A stretch of 55,813 nucleotides of DNA from Chromobacterium alticapitis (GTDB lineage Bacteria > Pseudomonadota > Gammaproteobacteria > Burkholderiales > Chromobacteriaceae). The notes under the pieces were generated by a model, which saw nothing but the letters and a program-made list of their open reading frames with translations, was not told the DNA's origin and ran no database searches. The translations under genes were made by a program, and so were the position numbers. The first letter of the stretch is position 1. The number at the start of each line of letters is the position of its first letter. Positions 46,874 through 55,660 of this stretch are shown in pieces. The DNA lies in assembly GCF_002924365.1 (NCBI RefSeq), contig NZ_PQWB01000040.1, forward strand, positions 1-55,813. The letters are read 5' to 3'.

Positions 46874-47992
46874 TCAGTCTAGTGGCCAGGGCAGAGATTT
46901 AGGCATGGCTTCCTCAGGCTGAGGGGCTGGAGAGGGAGCGGCCTCGGTATCCACCCCGCGCCACCACGGGAGCGCGCGTTCGGCATGGGCCGGCTCCATG
47001 GCCTCGCCCAGGCGCGGCATCAGCAGGCGCGTGCCGCGGCGCTCGGCGTGCGCCAGCAGCGCCTCCGCCGGCGCGTCCCAGGCGTGCATGGCCAGATTGA
47101 AGGTGCCCCAGTGCACCGGCAGGAAAGCGCCGCCGCCCAGCAAGTCCAGCGCCTTCAGCGCATTGTCCGGCCCCAGGTGAATGTCGCCCCAGGCTGGATG
47201 GTGGGCGCCCACTTCCAGCATCACCAGATCGAACGCGCCCAGGCGTTCGCGGATTTCCTCGAACTGGCCGGTCAGGCCGGTGTCGCCGCTGAAAAAGACC
47301 GAGTGGCGCGGCGTGCGGATGGATAGAGACGACCACAGCGTGGCGTTGCGGTCTTTCAGGCCGCGGCCGGAGAAATGCTGCGACGGCGTGGCGGTGACGG
47401 TGAGTTCAGACCCGGGGTGGGCATAGCTTTCCCACCAGTCCAGCTCGATGATGCGTTCCGGCGCCACGCCGAAAGCTTCCAGATGCGCGCCCACGCCCAG
47501 CGAGGTGACGAAGGGCGTGGTCGTCTTGGCCAGTTCGCGTATCGTGGGGTAGTCCAGATGATCGTAGTGGTCGTGCGAGACCAGCACCAGGTCCAGCGGC
47601 GGCAGCTCCTTCAGCCGGACCGGCGCCGGCTGGAAGCGCTTGGGGCCGGCCAGCCGCGTCGGCGAGGCGCGCGGTCCCCATACTGGATCGGTCAGCAGCC
47701 TGAGGCCGTCTATTTCTATCAAGACGCTGGAGTGGCCCAGCCAGGTGGCGCGCAGGCCGGATTCCGCCGGTTTGCGCCAGGCGTGGCGCGGATCCAGCGC
47801 CGGCAAATGGCCGGTGGGCACGCGCCGTTCGCCGCCGCACAGGAAATCCTTCAGCGATGGCATCTTCACTGACGGGTCCCGCAATCCGGGCGCAATAGGG
47901 TAAACATTGCGGAAGCCGTCTCCCGCCCACATCGGGGAAGCGCGCATCCTCTCCAGCCGCGCGCCGGCCGCTTTCTTGCCAAGTGCTTTCAT
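46874..47992 (-). CDS. Metallo-beta-lactamase-fold hydrolase (UlaG/NAPE-PLD-like)
   Basis: A 372-residue protein of the MBL fold. The metal motif is LVSHDHYDHLDYPTIRE, preceded by LGHSSVLIEIDGLRLLTDPV and followed by FFSGDTGLTGQFEEI and AFLPVHWGTFNLAMHAWD. This arrangement matches the branch with NAPE-type phospholipase D and UlaG-like lactonases. There is no clear signal peptide. The ATG at 47992 has AAAGG six bases upstream; an ATG two codons earlier is too close to the site, and the frame continues 57 codons upstream without support. Substrate unknown. Confidence 0.87.
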   Translation of the reverse strand: MKALGKKAAGARLERMRASPMWAGDGFRNVYPIAPGLRDPSVKMPSLKDFLCGGERRVPTGHLPALDPRHAWRKPAESGLRATWLGHSSVLIEIDGLRLLTDPVWGPRASPTRLAGPKRFQPAPVRLKELPPLDLVLVSHDHYDHLDYPTIRELAKTTTPFVTSLGVGAHLEAFGVAPERIIELDWWESYAHPGSELTVTATPSQHFSGRGLKDRNATLWSSLSIRTPRHSVFFSGDTGLTGQFEEIRERLGAFDLVMLEVGAHHPAWGDIHLGPDNALKALDLLGGGAFLPVHWGTFNLAMHAWDAPAEALLAHAERRGTRLLMPRLGEAMEPAHAERALPWWRGVDTEAAPSPAPQPEEAMPKSLPWPLD

Positions 47993-48173
47993 CGCCATCC
48001 TTTTCAAGCGTATCGATGCCGCCGCGCGGCTGGTGTCGACACTGTAAATAAGCGCGTCCGCCGCGTCGAGCTTTGACCACGCCCGTGGCGCATGGTTGCG
48101 CGCGCGATGCTTGCGGCGGATAAGCCGCTGGCTAGAATGAAACACTGGCCGGAGGGCCGGCAAGGGGAGCGGA

Positions 48174-48734
48174 GTGGACGAACTGGACGAATTGCTGTTG
48201 CAGCTATGCCGGCAGGAAGGACTGCCGGATCACGCCGTGCTGGACATGCTGGCGGCGCAGCGCGCGGATCACCCGCGCGCCAGCCTGCTGTACTGGGCCG
48301 TGGTGGATTTCGGCCTGCCATCCACCGAACCGCGGCTATTCGTGTTCGACACGCTGGAAGCTTCGGTCCAGCGCTTCCTGGTGGCCCATGGCCGCGGCCC
48401 GAATCCGGGCGACAATCTGCTGTACGCCAAGCACTTTTCAGATGATCCAGCCTCCAAGGCGTCCTGTCTGGGCGTCTGCCGAGCCGCCGACACCTGCTTC
48501 GGCCCCTGCGGCCTATCGCTATGCTTGGACGGCATCGGACCGGACAACGCCAATATGCGCGCGCGCAAGCTGACCATGCACGGCGCGGATTACCTGGCCC
48601 CGGATTACATCCGCGAGCACGGCATGCCGGGCCGCTCCGACGGCAGCCTGGCGATAGACCCGCAATACAGCGTCGGTCTGATCAATATGCTGCAGGGCGG
48701 GTCGTACATCAATTGCATTTATTTCCGCCGTTGA
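48174..48734 (+). CDS. L,D-transpeptidase-like (YkuD_2) protein with Cys-to-Ser at the nucleophile
   Basis: A 186-residue protein following the YkuD_2 (murein L,D-transpeptidase-like) pattern along its length: VVDFGLPSTEPRLFVFDTLE, FLVAHGRGPNPGDNLLYAKH, FSDDPASKASCLGVC, GPCGLSLCLDGIGPDNANMR, then HGADYLAPDYIREHGMPGRS and GSYINCIYF. The active-site His136 (HGADY) is kept, but where the family has G-R-S-x-G-C-P this protein has GRSDGSLAID, so the nucleophile Cys is Ser158. No signal peptide is visible, unlike typical members. GTG at 48174 has AAGGGGAG upstream. It may be a non-catalytic or repurposed protein. Family call confident; function unknown. Confidence 0.75.
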   Translation: MDELDELLLQLCRQEGLPDHAVLDMLAAQRADHPRASLLYWAVVDFGLPSTEPRLFVFDTLEASVQRFLVAHGRGPNPGDNLLYAKHFSDDPASKASCLGVCRAADTCFGPCGLSLCLDGIGPDNANMRARKLTMHGADYLAPDYIREHGMPGRSDGSLAIDPQYSVGLINMLQGGSYINCIYFRR

Positions 48735-49063
48735 TTCTTGTTGGGTTTGAGTCTGATTTTGCTAAAGCTATGGCAGCAAGATAGATGGCTTGCGTATGGG
48801 GAATGTGTCCGTGATGCGGGCCATCATTCAGGTATGGCTGCATCTGCCAAGCGCATCAGGGCTGTGTATCGACCGGGGTCTGACTCAATCTGGTTTTTAA
48901 GATCCGTTGATTGAGTGAAACATGAAAAGCCCAACGCTTGCCGTGAAAATAATGATGGACATGTTTTCTGTCGGCAAACGATGGGCTTTATTGCATCCCC
49001 ACGCTTGGCGCTTGATGGCATCTTGCCATGGCAATCAAGCGCCGGCGTGATGGGGTGGATATT
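48735..49063. other. Intergenic region without recognised genes
   Basis: About 330 bases between convergent genes, somewhat AT-rich in places. Short open frames lack similarity to anything I know. I see no clear terminator, RNA or repeat. Confidence 0.6.
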
Positions 49064-50344
49064 TTACGCGTTAGGCGGGGTGCCTTCGGCGTTGGCGACG
49101 ACGGCGTCGATTTGAATCCTGGCATTGAGCGGCAAGGCGGAGACGCCTACGATTCTGCGCGCCGGCACGCCGTCCGGGAAGAAGGTTTTGTAAGCTTCAT
49201 CCAGCGAGGCAATATCTTCCATGTTTTGCAGGAAAATATTGACCTTAACCACATCCTCCATGGCGTGGCCTATGCTTTCCACGATGGCCTTGATATTTTT
49301 CAAGCACTGAGCCGCTTGTTCTTTGACTCCGCCGTCGACGATTTGATTCGTCTGCGGATTCAAGGGCAGTTGAGCGGACAGGTGGTTGTAATGGGAGAAG
49401 GCCACCGTTTGCGTGGACAGGGCATCGCGCGGGGCGTTTGCCGTGTTGTTCGCCTTGATCACGATGCCATGCCGGTCTTCCACGGCTTGCGGCGGCGTGC
49501 CGTCACCATGCGATACCACGGCTTCGATTTGAACCAGGGCATCCATGGGCAAGCCTGCGGCTGCGATAACGGTGCGGGCCGGCAGGTAGGCGACCGCGCG
49601 GGCGATGGCCGAGTCCGGGAAGAAGGCGCGGTAGGTTTCGTTTACCGCGTCAATATCCCCCAGGTCTTTCAGGAAGAGATTGATTTTGACGATGTCGTCA
49701 AACGGAACGTCCATGCTTTCCAGAATGGTCTTGATGTTTTTCAGGCACTGGGCAGCCTGCTCTTTGGCGCCGCCGGCTACCAGCTTTCCGGACTTGGGGT
49801 CGATGGGCAGCTGAGCCGAGATATTGTTGTAATGGGAGAAGGCTACGGATTGCGAGGACAGCGGGTGTTTAGGCGCGTTGTCCGTATCGCGCGCGATCTT
49901 GATCAAATCGCCAGCTTGGGGCGCGTTGGGGATGGTGCCTTCGCCATTGGAGATCAGTGCTTCTACTTGAATCAAAGCGTTCAAGGGCAGGGCAGAGACG
50001 GCGGCGGTGGTCAGGGTGGGAACATAGCCTTGGAAGAATTCGGCATAGACTGGATTGACCATTTCCATGTCCGAGAGGTTCTTGACGAAAATGGTGATCC
50101 TGACCACATCGTCCATGCTATGGCCGATGCTTGCGATGATTTCCCGGAGGTTTTTGAAGCACTGCGCGGCTTGTTCTTTGATGCCGCCGGCTACCAGTTT
50201 CCCGGTGGCGGGATCAATCGGCAATTGAGCTGAAAGATTGTTGTAATGAGAGAAGGCGACGGTTTGCGAGCTGAGGCCCAAGCCCTTGGGCGCGTTTTCC
50301 GTATTTCTTGCCAGTACCGTATTGAAGCTGCACATGATGGTCAT
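49064..50344 (-). CDS. Triple-domain RidA (YjgF/UK114) fusion protein
   Basis: A 426-residue protein made of three consecutive RidA domains (about residues 1-137, 150-292, 300-426). Each begins with a copy of VAFSHYNN(I/L)SAQLP(I/L), followed by KEQAAQC-KN, a DDVV/EDVVK-type strand and the LP-AL-QIEA ending. RidA is normally a ~130-residue homotrimer that hydrolyses reactive 2-aminoacrylate (from serine dehydratases) using a key Arg at domain interfaces. Domains 2 (LPARTVIAAAGLP) and 3 (VPARRIVGVSALP) keep that Arg; domain 1 has VPTLTTAAVSALP and lacks it. The chain could fold as a single-chain trimer with unequal sites. ATG at 50344 (another three codons in). Functional link to sdaA is possible but distant. 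Confidence 0.88.
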   Translation of the reverse strand: MTIMCSFNTVLARNTENAPKGLGLSSQTVAFSHYNNLSAQLPIDPATGKLVAGGIKEQAAQCFKNLREIIASIGHSMDDVVRITIFVKNLSDMEMVNPVYAEFFQGYVPTLTTAAVSALPLNALIQVEALISNGEGTIPNAPQAGDLIKIARDTDNAPKHPLSSQSVAFSHYNNISAQLPIDPKSGKLVAGGAKEQAAQCLKNIKTILESMDVPFDDIVKINLFLKDLGDIDAVNETYRAFFPDSAIARAVAYLPARTVIAAAGLPMDALVQIEAVVSHGDGTPPQAVEDRHGIVIKANNTANAPRDALSTQTVAFSHYNHLSAQLPLNPQTNQIVDGGVKEQAAQCLKNIKAIVESIGHAMEDVVKVNIFLQNMEDIASLDEAYKTFFPDGVPARRIVGVSALPLNARIQIDAVVANAEGTPPNA

Positions 50345-51422
50345 TACCTGTTTGGTTTGGATTGGGCCTGCCGGCGTGGCTTGGAATATAGCGGTTGAGC
50401 TATTAATGTTTCGCCACGCTTCTAATCGAGTACTGGCATTGATTTCGCTTGGTTTGAATTTGAATTCAGATGCGGATCATTTTAAAACTCGATTAGCGCG
50501 AATTTTGTGGATTGCTTGAGCGATGTAATCAAGATGTGGATTTTTCGATGAATGGCCTGAGCTGTCAACACATGTGGTGATAGAAAAATAGTAAAACGTA
50601 AAATCTGAATTGAGTAAAGCGAAGCTGTTTCAGATTGTACTGATTTGGCATGTCTCATATTTGAATAAAAAATGCGCTTTAGCGCTAATGGTGCTTGTAG
50701 TGAAAATGACGGGTCTTATCTTTATTGTTGGCCAAATGATTTACCGCCAACCATATTTCTCTTGGGCAGGATTTGACGAAGATCAGTATGGATGGCGAGA
50801 GCGGTGTAATGAAATTTAGGGCTGAAAATACGAGAAAGGCGTAATAAAGATGATTTTCAATACTCTTGCCTATTCTGCGCTTGCATAAGGCATATTTGAT
50901 GCGGCTTGATGCGATAGATGAGTATTGAGATGACTGGTTCGATAAAGCCGCGCTTTTTCATTCAAGCTGGGTGGCGGGGTATGTGAAAGCTAATGTTCGC
51001 TGCAGGTGGGGAGAGATTTTCGCGACCTGCATCGGGCTTTACTCCGCGGCGTCGGCAGGCTTGATATTGAGCGTGTGATTGGAAGGGTGATCGTTGGCGG
51101 CGCTGCAGGCGTTGGTTCTCTGCGCGAAGACGCCCTCAAGGCGCGTTGCTGAAGTTTGGCGGCCGGGTGAGTAGGGATTGCGTTGGCGTTGCAGGAGGGG
51201 TGTTGAGAACATCCTGGATTGCCTGCATGAAGACTGATTTTGCAGAGGGGCGCCGATATCGAAGCTATTTCAGCGATCCCATCTATGCGGCAGGGTGGTT
51301 TAGATCTTGGCCTGGCATGGGCGGGCCTTCGTCGGGAGGCAAGTCCTTGCTTGGGACGGGCGGCGGGCCTTGATGCTAGGCCGCTGCCGCGTCGTTTTGC
51401 TTGGGGTGTGGGGTGGAGGAAC
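50345..51422. other. 1.1-kb gap without recognised genes, AT-richer
   Basis: The first two thirds are visibly AT-richer than flanking genes; small open frames (for example 50610-50819) have no ribosome site or family similarity I can see. No RNA, repeat or mobile-element end recognised. It may hold promoter sequences for the RidA gene, remnants of acquired DNA, or a small RNA. Confidence 0.55.
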
Positions 51423-53573
51423 TCAGGGCAGAATGGTGGTGATCTGTTTCTGAAGTTGTTGCTTGAGCGCCTGCTGCTTCTCGCCTTCGGTCTTCTTGCC
51501 CTTGACCAGCGCGTTGAAGTCCAGCGCGTAGACTGGGGCGTTGATCGGGCCGGTGATCTTCAGCGGCACGTTGACGCCTTTGAGCCGGACGAATTCCTGC
51601 GGGTTGGCCTGCACGTCCAGCGCGTAGTCGACAATGCTCTGTTTCAGGTCCAGCTTGCCGCCGCCCTTGACGTTGACCAGCTGGGAGGCGAGCTTCAGGT
51701 CCTGGCTGCGCGCCACGCCCTTGTCCAGCTTCAGGCTGGTGGACAGTGTGGAGAAGGTGGTCTTCTGGTCATTTTGCGCGGCGCCGTTCCATTCCTTCAA
51801 TTCCGCCGGCAGGTTCTTCAGCGCGGCTACTAGGTCAATGCCGGTCAGCGCGCCGTTGTTCAGGCTGAAGGCGGCGTCTCCGCTCAGGGTGTTGCGCAGT
51901 TCGGCGAATGACTTGCCGTCGGCTCGGATGTCTATCTTGCCGCTGCCCTTGCCGTCCAGCCGGCCGAAATTGAACAGATCGACCAGCAGCGGGCGGATTT
52001 TCATGCCCTGCAGCGTTTGCTTCACCTCCAGGTGCGGCTCGTCGCGGCGGCTCAGCGAGGCATCGCCCTGCAGTCGGCCGTCGTAGATGTCGGCCGACAT
52101 CTGGTCCAGTTCGAAGGCGCGCGGATTGATGCGGACGTTGCTGCTGATGTTGTTGATGCGGAAACGTCCCATTTCCAGCTCGCCGATGGAAAGCTTGCCG
52201 TTCAAGTCGAAGAAGTCCAGCCAATCCAGCGGAATCTCGTTGGTGTTCTGGAAAATGGCCACCGGGTCGCCTTGGGTCTCCGGCAGGTAGCGATTCAGGT
52301 CTAGCTTGCCTATGGCCAGCATCGCCTCGTGGCGCGGCTTGATCAGGCCGTATTGGCTCAATGTGGCGGATACGTCGGAGCCATCCAGCTTGCCGGCCAC
52401 CCGCAGGTTGAAGCGCGGCTCGTCGATATCGCCGTCCAGCATGCCGTCCATGCTGGCCACCAGCTGGCCGCGCGGCAGCGCGGGCGTGGTGATGGTGCTG
52501 GTGAGCTTCAGCGGCTGCATTCGCAATTGGCTTAGCCCTGCCAGCGACAAAGGGGCGTTCAGCTTGACGTTGACCTTGCTGGCGCCGGCCAGCCAGTTGA
52601 ATTCGCCGTTCAGTTTGTCGGCGTAGAGGCCGCCTTCGCTGAGCTTCAGGTTGTCCAGCGCTGCCTGCAGCTGGTATTGGCTGCGGGCATAGCTGAGCTT
52701 GGCGCTCAGGCTGCCTGAGGGCATGGTCAGCTCGTGCAGGCTGGCATTGACCTGGGGCAGGGTTAGTTTGACTTCGCTGCTGGGGCGGTCGCTGCTGAAA
52801 CTGACGGTGACGTTGTTGCCGGTCGCCTGCAGCGAGGCGAAGTTGAAACGGTAGGCGCCTGTGAGGTTCAGCTTGGTTTCGCCCAGCCCCTGGATGGTGC
52901 TGATGGCCACCGCGTCCAGCTCGGGCAGGCTGACTTGGTCGTCCTGAATCGCCAGCGGCGTATTCAGCGCCAGGCGCACCGGGCGCTTGTCGTCGTCCAG
53001 GACTGCGCCGGCGCTGACCTTGGCGGTGTCGCGCAGGCCATCGGCATCGACGCTGATGCTGGAGAAACGCTTGTCGGTCTGGCTCATCTGGTCCGACACC
53101 TGCAAGGTGCCTTCGCGGATGCTCAGCTGGTCCAGCTTGATGCTGTAGCCGTTCTGGCTGTGGCGCTGAAACAGATCGGCGATGTTCAACCGGCCATCCG
53201 AGTTGCGGCTGATGGTGGCGGTGGGCGCGTACAGTTCAACGGCCTTGATTTCCCGGTTGCCAAACAATAGCGGCATCCAGGCCAGGGAGACTCGCAGCAG
53301 CTGCACGCGAGCGAACAAGTCAGGCTTGCCGGCTTCGCTGATGCTGACCCGTTCGATTTCCAGGCCAGGGGAGGGGAAGACGGAGGGGGTGATGCTGCCT
53401 TCTATGCGCACGGTGCGGCCGCTGTCTTTCAACGCATGAGTCAGGTTGTCGCGGACCGCGGATTCGTCGAACTGCCAGAAGATAAGGGCGCGGATCAACA
53501 CCAGCGCCGCAACTACAGCCAGCAGGCCATAGGTCGAGATTCTTAGCCACAGCCGGCCGGAGTTCAATTTCAT
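51423..53573 (-). CDS. AsmA-family protein
   Basis: A 716-residue AsmA-like protein. One N-terminal membrane helix (about residues 13-32, TYGLLAVVAALVLIRALIFW), then FDESAVRDNLTHALKDSGRT, EGSITPSVFPSPGLEIERVS and a long beta-rich body; the C-terminal AsmA_2-type region includes GKGSGKIDIRADGKSFAELR and NNGALTGIDLVAALKN. It should sit in the inner membrane and extend into the periplasm; AsmA-like proteins are implicated in lipid transport to the outer membrane. ATG at 53573 is chosen because the membrane helix follows; a start nine codons upstream is possible. The stand-alone gene ends near the AT-rich gap. Confidence 0.92.
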   Translation of the reverse strand: MKLNSGRLWLRISTYGLLAVVAALVLIRALIFWQFDESAVRDNLTHALKDSGRTVRIEGSITPSVFPSPGLEIERVSISEAGKPDLFARVQLLRVSLAWMPLLFGNREIKAVELYAPTATISRNSDGRLNIADLFQRHSQNGYSIKLDQLSIREGTLQVSDQMSQTDKRFSSISVDADGLRDTAKVSAGAVLDDDKRPVRLALNTPLAIQDDQVSLPELDAVAISTIQGLGETKLNLTGAYRFNFASLQATGNNVTVSFSSDRPSSEVKLTLPQVNASLHELTMPSGSLSAKLSYARSQYQLQAALDNLKLSEGGLYADKLNGEFNWLAGASKVNVKLNAPLSLAGLSQLRMQPLKLTSTITTPALPRGQLVASMDGMLDGDIDEPRFNLRVAGKLDGSDVSATLSQYGLIKPRHEAMLAIGKLDLNRYLPETQGDPVAIFQNTNEIPLDWLDFFDLNGKLSIGELEMGRFRINNISSNVRINPRAFELDQMSADIYDGRLQGDASLSRRDEPHLEVKQTLQGMKIRPLLVDLFNFGRLDGKGSGKIDIRADGKSFAELRNTLSGDAAFSLNNGALTGIDLVAALKNLPAELKEWNGAAQNDQKTTFSTLSTSLKLDKGVARSQDLKLASQLVNVKGGGKLDLKQSIVDYALDVQANPQEFVRLKGVNVPLKITGPINAPVYALDFNALVKGKKTEGEKQQALKQQLQKQITTILP

Positions 53574-53631
53574 TGGATTTCGCTCGGAGAGGCTATGCAT
53601 GCAGGGTTGTGTACGAGGAGGTGGGAGCGGC

Positions 53632-53705
53632 TGGAGCGGGTGAAGGGAATCGAACCCTCGTCGTAAGCTTGGGAAGCTTCTGCTCTACCATTGAGCTACA
53701 CCCGC
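53632..53705 (-). tRNA. tRNA-Gly (anticodon CCC), CCA encoded
   Basis: The reverse complement folds as a complete 74-base cloverleaf: acceptor GCGGGTG/CACCCGC, D-arm GCTC-AATGGTA-GAGC, anticodon loop TTCCCAA giving CCC, T-arm GAGGG-TTCGATT-CCCTT, discriminator T and encoded CCA. One mismatch (G-A) closes the anticodon stem at its base. It reads GGG glycine codons. Confidence 0.97.
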
Positions 53706-54213
53706 GCGCTTCGCTGGAGCCCACGAATTTAGCGGGTTTCAGAGGGCTTGGCAAGGTTTTGCGGCGCAGCAAATCTAGTCGCTGAAGCGGATTTTGAAGT
53801 GGCTGCGGATTTCAGATCGCTAAGTAGTTGATGTGAAAGGGGTTGGATTCTGGGGGTAGGTTTGTGCGGGGTGTCATTTCGGTGAGTGAGGTCGGGTCAA
53901 TGGCATTTCAGCTACTTTCGAACTGATAGAAAGATCAGGATTCAGTGGTTGAGGTGGTGCGAAAGATATGAGGTGGATGCGGTAGGTGTATGATGTTTGA
54001 GTATCTTGATTGTGTGGATTTTCCCATAGCGTGGAGCTATTGGCAGCACGTTTAATATTGCACGACATCAGTTAATCGTACGATTTATACGTTCCAGTGT
54101 CAGATTTTTTTTGGTTTTATTATTTGCTCTTAAATAATGAATTCAGCTGAGATTGGATTTATTGAGATTGTCAGATTCGTATGATTATTCTTCTTCATGA
54201 AGAAAGGCATGCC
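53706..54213. other. AT-rich intergenic region after the tRNA
   Basis: About 500 bases with base composition shifting to AT-rich after about 53800. No gene or RNA recognised. Promoter-like AT stretches occur near 54090-54140 ahead of the next gene. Confidence 0.55.
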
Positions 54214-54777
54214 ATGAAATATGTATTGATGTTGGGTTTGAGTCTGATTTCTTCAGTAGCATTTCCCCAGGGAGTGCCTGAGCAGAGAGTATTGCCTATT
54301 GTAGTTTTTCAGGAGCTTGGGCCTGCTTTATCGCCAGCTGTACCAGCTGTAAGTCGTGATGGTAGTGGTAAGGTGAGGCCATTGGATGCTGCAAGCCCAT
54401 TGTCTTATGTGGGGATTCTTGCTGTTGGATCGACGCTATATGGTGGTTGGGAAATTCTGTCGGCCAATCAGCTTTCCACTGCAGGTAGTCATGGCGGATC
54501 TCAATTGAGAGTGGTGGTTGATACCATAGGGTATGGCCGGGCAGCTATTGCCAAGATTAATGGGATTGTTTTGCCTGCTGCTGCTCTGTACCAAACAGAG
54601 TCGCTATGTAATGTCAATGGTCGATATACAACTCCTTGTCCTATCGGCTCTATCGTTGCAGGTTTTCGCCAGTACTTTAATCTTGATGGACAAAGTACTC
54701 CAGGCACATTTTCCTATCAGAATACGTCACAAAACTACCCTTGGAATACCTTGAGTACGCAAGTTTATATTAAATAG
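54214..54777 (+). CDS. Secreted YolA/DUF4879-like protein
   Basis: A 187-residue protein with a signal peptide (MKYVLMLGLSLISSVAFPQG) and a mature domain reading VGILAVGSTLYGGWEILSAN, HGGSQLRVVVDTIGYGRA, GFRQYFNLDGQSTPGTFSYQ and NYPWNTLSTQVYIK. The YGGWE, IGYG and SPWNT-type landmarks recall Bacillus YolA and the DUF4879 family, whose function is unknown. Two cysteines (LCNVNGRYTTPC) could form a disulfide. ATG at 54214 with AGAAAGG upstream. Its AT-rich codon use differs from the rest of the window and suggests acquisition by transfer. Confidence 0.7.
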   Translation: MKYVLMLGLSLISSVAFPQGVPEQRVLPIVVFQELGPALSPAVPAVSRDGSGKVRPLDAASPLSYVGILAVGSTLYGGWEILSANQLSTAGSHGGSQLRVVVDTIGYGRAAIAKINGIVLPAAALYQTESLCNVNGRYTTPCPIGSIVAGFRQYFNLDGQSTPGTFSYQNTSQNYPWNTLSTQVYIK

Positions 54778-54826
54778 TTGACGTATTTTTGGTTGTGATA
54801 TTAAGCATGATTGATGTGCATCATAT

Positions 54827-54862
54827 GGGCATCTACAGCTTCTCTGTGGATGCCCGTTTTTT
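54827..54862 (+). terminator. Rho-independent terminator
   Basis: GGGCATCTACAG (54827-54838), loop cttct, CTGTGGATGCCC (54844-54855), then a T-run. Twelve pairs with one G-T wobble. It ends the secreted-protein transcript. Confidence 0.93.
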
Positions 54863-54873
54863 ATCTTCAGTCT

Positions 54874-55329
54874 TTATGCTAGTGTGTCTATGTTTTTGGT
54901 TTTGTTTTGAAATGATTGTATTAATTGCAAAGTTTTTTCAGCTTGTTGTGCGCTTTTAAAATTCCCTCGGTATTTGTCTCCGTCAATCAATGTTTGTAGG
55001 GATGTGAGCACATTTATTGGTTGATCGTAAGTATTGGGAAGATTTTGCGTAAATGTTTCGTTAGGGAGGTTTGGTGGGATGAGTGCCAGTAGGGGGCCAG
55101 AGTCGTCAAAGGATAATTTACCATTTTTAATTAGATTGTTCATTGTTGAAACAATTTTGTTGGGCGACATGTTGGTAAAGTCATAGCTGTTTGATGTTTC
55201 TGGTGTGGATTGCGTTGAGTGGGTCGTAGCCCATCCTTCTTGGCTCGCAGGGGTTGGTCGGACACTGTTTTGGTTGCTAGGTGTTGTGGTCCTGAAGATG
55301 CTGTTGTTATTTCCAATAATCACTTTCAT
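54874..55329 (-). CDS. Hypothetical protein, AT-rich gene
   Basis: A 151-residue protein if started at the ATG at 55329 (GGAG directly before it); the frame allows 178 residues. Low-complexity, Thr/Ser/Asn-rich N-terminus (NNNSIFRTTTPSNQNSVRPT), then a helical part: MSPNKIVSTMNNLIKNGKLS, GPLLALIPPN and INVLTSLQTLIDGDK. No signal peptide. Layout (disordered front, small helical domain) is seen in some secreted effectors, but I do not recognise a family. Codon use is AT-rich like its neighbour. Confidence 0.5.
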   Translation of the reverse strand: MKVIIGNNNSIFRTTTPSNQNSVRPTPASQEGWATTHSTQSTPETSNSYDFTNMSPNKIVSTMNNLIKNGKLSFDDSGPLLALIPPNLPNETFTQNLPNTYDQPINVLTSLQTLIDGDKYRGNFKSAQQAEKTLQLIQSFQNKTKNIDTLA

Positions 55330-55660
55330 CTCCAAAGAAATTGGCCAATATATGGAAGTTGGTTTGCCTTGTTTGTGATTGTTTCTAGTTTTTGCCACGG
55401 AGTATGTCAAAGCAAACTATGTGCCACTTAGTTTGGTAAGGTTGCATGATTAGGATAAACCTGTACTTTATACTGGTTTTTAGCGGGGATGCTGCAGTGA
55501 AATGGGCTATAGGAGTTGGGAACGCTTGGCTGATTGAGGCGCGAACCAATGTGAGGGTGCTGTGCAGAGACGATCGTTTGAGGGTAGAGGAAAGAATTGC
55601 CGCTATCGTGGCAGATTTTACTACGTCCCTGGCTTTTTTCGTTGCTCTTATAGTCACTAA

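Noticed and set aside
50610-50819. 69-codon open frame with a hydrophobic middle
   Set aside because: Could encode a membrane peptide, but there is no ribosome site or family match and the region is AT-rich, where such frames arise by chance.
53632-53705. tRNA-Gly as a proven island attachment site
   Set aside because: The AT-rich tail is on the 5' side of the tRNA and no duplicated tRNA end was seen within the window.
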